A stretch of 64,000 nucleotides of DNA from Chitinophaga pinensis (GTDB lineage Bacteria; Bacteroidota; Bacteroidia; UBA4408), in assembly GCA_945861665.1 (NCBI GenBank), contig CAMAVS010000003.1, forward strand, positions 62,001-126,000, written 5' to 3'. The position numbers were made by a program, and so were the translations under genes. This document shows positions 62,291 through 64,000 of the stretch, piece by piece. Numbering within the stretch: the first letter of the stretch is position 1; each line of letters begins with the position of its first letter. A model generated the notes under the pieces. That model was given only the letters and a program-made list of their open reading frames with translations. It was not told where the DNA came from and did not search any database.

Positions 62291-63421
62291 TTAATCAAAA
62301 TATTCTTTCATTCTGTCAAAAAAGCCTTTGTCCTTTTTAGTAGGTTTTGGGACAAAGTTTTCGGCTGTTTGAAATTTTTCTAATATTTTTATCTCCTCCT
62401 TCGATAGTTGTTGGGGTGTCCATACGTTTATATTTACCAATAAATCTCCTTTTGAATAGCTATTTACCTCTGGTAGGCCTTTTCCTCTTAAGCGAAGTAT
62501 TTTTCCGGATTGTGTTCCAGCATCAATTTTAATTTTTGCTTTTCCATCAATGGTGGGTATTTCAATTTGTGTTCCTAAGGCGGCATCAGCAAAGTTTACA
62601 AAATGTTCGTATAATAAATTGTTCCCATCGCGTCTTAATAGTTCGTCCACCTCTTCTTCTATTGCAACAATTAAGTCACCATTCACTCCGCTTCTGGCAC
62701 CTGCATTTCCTTTTCCACTCACCGACAGTTGCATTCCTTCGGCAACTCCTGCAGGAATTTTTATAGTTATAACTTCCTCATCTTTTACAATTCCATCACC
62801 GTAACATACTTTGCATTTATCGGTAATAGTTTGACCTTCTCCACCACAATCGGGACAAGTAGTTGAAGTTTGCATTTGTCCTAGCATTGTGTTCATAATG
62901 CGTGTAACTTGACCACTTCCTCTGCAGGTTTTACACGAATTAAACGAACTTCCATTTGCAGCACCACTTCCACTGCAGGGTTTACAACTAACAAATTTGT
63001 TTACTTTAATTTTTTTCTCAACACCGTTCGCAATGTCTTGCAGGTTAAGTTTTACTTTTACACGTAAATTACTTCCCTTATTTACTCTTTTTCCTCCACG
63101 ATTACCACCTCCAAAGCCCGATCCGAAAATATCTCCAAATTGACTAAAGATATCTTCCATATTCATTCCTCCACCATAATTTCCCCCACCATTTCCACCC
63201 ATAGCGGAATGTCCAAATTGATCGTATTTACTTTTCTTTTGGGAGTTGCTTAACACATCGTATGCTTCGGCAGCTTCCTTAAACTTTTCTTCGGCTGCTT
63301 TATCACCTTGGTTTTTATCAGGGTGATATTTCATGGCCATTTTTCGATAGGACTTTTTTATCTCGCTTTCATCGGCACTTTTGCCAATACCAAGAACTTC
63401 ATAATAATCTCTTTTACTCAT
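62291..63421 (-). CDS. dnaJ: Molecular chaperone DnaJ
   Basis: A 376-residue class A J-protein that delivers unfolded proteins to DnaK. It has the J domain (YHPDKN at about residue 32, HPD motif), a G/F-rich region ([19 protein letters not shown], then [11 protein letters not shown]), four zinc-binding CXXCXGXG repeats ([32 protein letters not shown]) and the C-terminal substrate-binding domain. It starts 26 bases after grpE, the usual order. Confidence 0.97.
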   Translation of the reverse strand: MSKRDYYEVLGIGKSADESEIKKSYRKMAMKYHPDKNQGDKAAEEKFKEAAEAYDVLSNSQKKSKYDQFGHSAMGGNGGGNYGGGMNMEDIFSQFGDIFGSGFGGGNRGGKRVNKGSNLRVKVKLNLQDIANGVEKKIKVNKFVSCKPCSGSGAANGSSFNSCKTCRGSGQVTRIMNTMLGQMQTSTTCPDCGGEGQTITDKCKVCYGDGIVKDEEVITIKIPAGVAEGMQLSVSGKGNAGARSGVNGDLIVAIEEEVDELLRRDGNNLLYEHFVNFADAALGTQIEIPTIDGKAKIKIDAGTQSGKILRLRGKGLPEVNSYSKGDLLVNINVWTPQQLSKEEIKILEKFQTAENFVPKPTKKDKGFFDRMKEYFD

Positions 63422-63446
63422 TATTTTTATTTTTTACCAAGAGTAT

Positions 63447-63983
63447 TTAGTTTCCTACAACAACCTTTGCGAAACGAATTACTTTTCCATTTAAAGTGTA
63501 TCCCTTTTCCAACTCATCAATTACTTTTCCTTTTAATTCTACTTCGGGGCTAGGTATGTTTGTTATAGCTTCGTGTATATCTACATTAAATACTGTGCCT
63601 TTTGAGTCAATTTCATCTAAACCTTTTTGTTGTAAAGTGCTTTTAAATTTATGGAATATAAGATTTACTCCTTCTTTCAAGGCATTAACATTTTGGGTTT
63701 CATTCATCGATTTTATTCCTCTTTCAAAATCGTCAACAACAGGTAAAAGTGCTTTTACCAATTCTTCTCCGGCAAACTTACTCCAATCTATTTTTTCCTT
63801 TGCCGTACGCTTTCTGAAATTTTCAAAATCGGAATATAAACGAAGATATTTATCGTTTAGTTGATTGTACTTATCTTCAGAAGATTGCTCTATATCAATT
63901 GTGGGGTTTTCGTTTAAATCGGATTGGGTAGTCTCTTCTTCATTAAGTTCTTGTAACTCTTTTTCAGTATTATCAGTATTCAT
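63447..63983 (-). CDS. grpE: Nucleotide exchange factor GrpE
   Basis: 178 residues. A long acidic N-terminal part (MNTDNTEKELQELNEEETTQ) leads into the coiled coil (YLRLYSDFENFRKRTAKEKI) and the conserved DnaK-contact domain (ALLPVVDDFERGIKS, GVNLIFHKFKSTLQQKGL, HEAITNIPSPE, and the end LEKGYTLNGKVIRFAKVVVGN). It swaps ADP for ATP on DnaK. The ATG at 63983 is 17 bases from the window edge, so its promoter is not visible. First gene of grpE-dnaJ. Confidence 0.96.
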   Translation of the reverse strand: MNTDNTEKELQELNEEETTQSDLNENPTIDIEQSSEDKYNQLNDKYLRLYSDFENFRKRTAKEKIDWSKFAGEELVKALLPVVDDFERGIKSMNETQNVNALKEGVNLIFHKFKSTLQQKGLDEIDSKGTVFNVDIHEAITNIPSPEVELKGKVIDELEKGYTLNGKVIRFAKVVVGN

Positions 63984-64000
63984 ATTAAAAAGTTTTTTGA

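Overview
The window is AT-rich chromosomal DNA of a member of the Bacteroidota. The evidence is: six proteins ending in type IX secretion (T9SS) type A sorting domains; promoters of the Bacteroidota form TAnnTTTG, often without a recognisable -33 element; a TamA-like outer-membrane protein made as a lipoprotein; a putative porin of a Bacteroidota family; and gene orders typical of the phylum (grpE-dnaJ-ABC exporter, rnpA-yidD-S41 protease, mutL-rhomboid-rhomboid-endonuclease/phosphatase, sdhCAB). I cannot place it below phylum level. Most genes are housekeeping or cell-envelope genes. There is no CRISPR array, prophage or obvious defence island.

Layout. 0-5.7 kb: decayed SpoIIE-type phosphatase remnant, secreted-type class V aminotransferase, low-molecular-weight tyrosine phosphatase with an RsmI-like methylase, T9SS subtilisin, fructose-bisphosphatase. 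5.7-12.5 kb: TamL-like outer-membrane protein divergent from a TrmH rRNA/tRNA methyltransferase, sterol-desaturase family enzyme, unknown exported protein, alpha/beta hydrolase, aminopeptidase P. 12.5-20.4 kb: sdhC-sdhA-sdhB, TPR protein, SpmA/SpmB-like membrane fusion, two unknown envelope proteins. 20.4-24.9 kb: ffh-folD, a T9SS protein, a 46-residue ORF behind a sigma-54-like promoter. 24.9-32.4 kb: GNAT, heptahaem cytochrome with TPRs, mltG; lpdA; rnpA-yidD-S41 protease. 32.5-40.4 kb is the accessory part: YD-like secreted protein, a cobalamin riboswitch controlling a T9SS beta-propeller that resembles B12-binding surface proteins, an IS3-type element with a broken orfA, a broken cysteine-rich secreted gene, an SBBP-repeat T9SS protein, and tRNA-Leu(GAG) preceded by a half-tRNA copy containing a perfect 18-bp palindrome. 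40.4-49.1 kb: a seven-gene minus-strand run from mutL to isoaspartyl peptidase. 49.5-57.1 kb: T9SS M1 aminopeptidase, NlpC/P60 lipoprotein, bleomycin-hydrolase-like protease, large T9SS repeat adhesin. 57.3-64 kb: gyrB, acyltransferase, Na+-exporter-like ABC pair, dnaJ, grpE.

The most notable reading is the cobalamin unit at 33.3-34.9 kb: promoter, riboswitch and one secreted propeller gene with a sorting domain, with no TonB receptor beside it. A second theme is promoter architecture: TAnnTTTG motifs fix several non-ATG starts and, in three genes, stand exactly four bases before ATG, which predicts leaderless mRNAs. All functional statements rest on reading motifs by eye; no database search was run.
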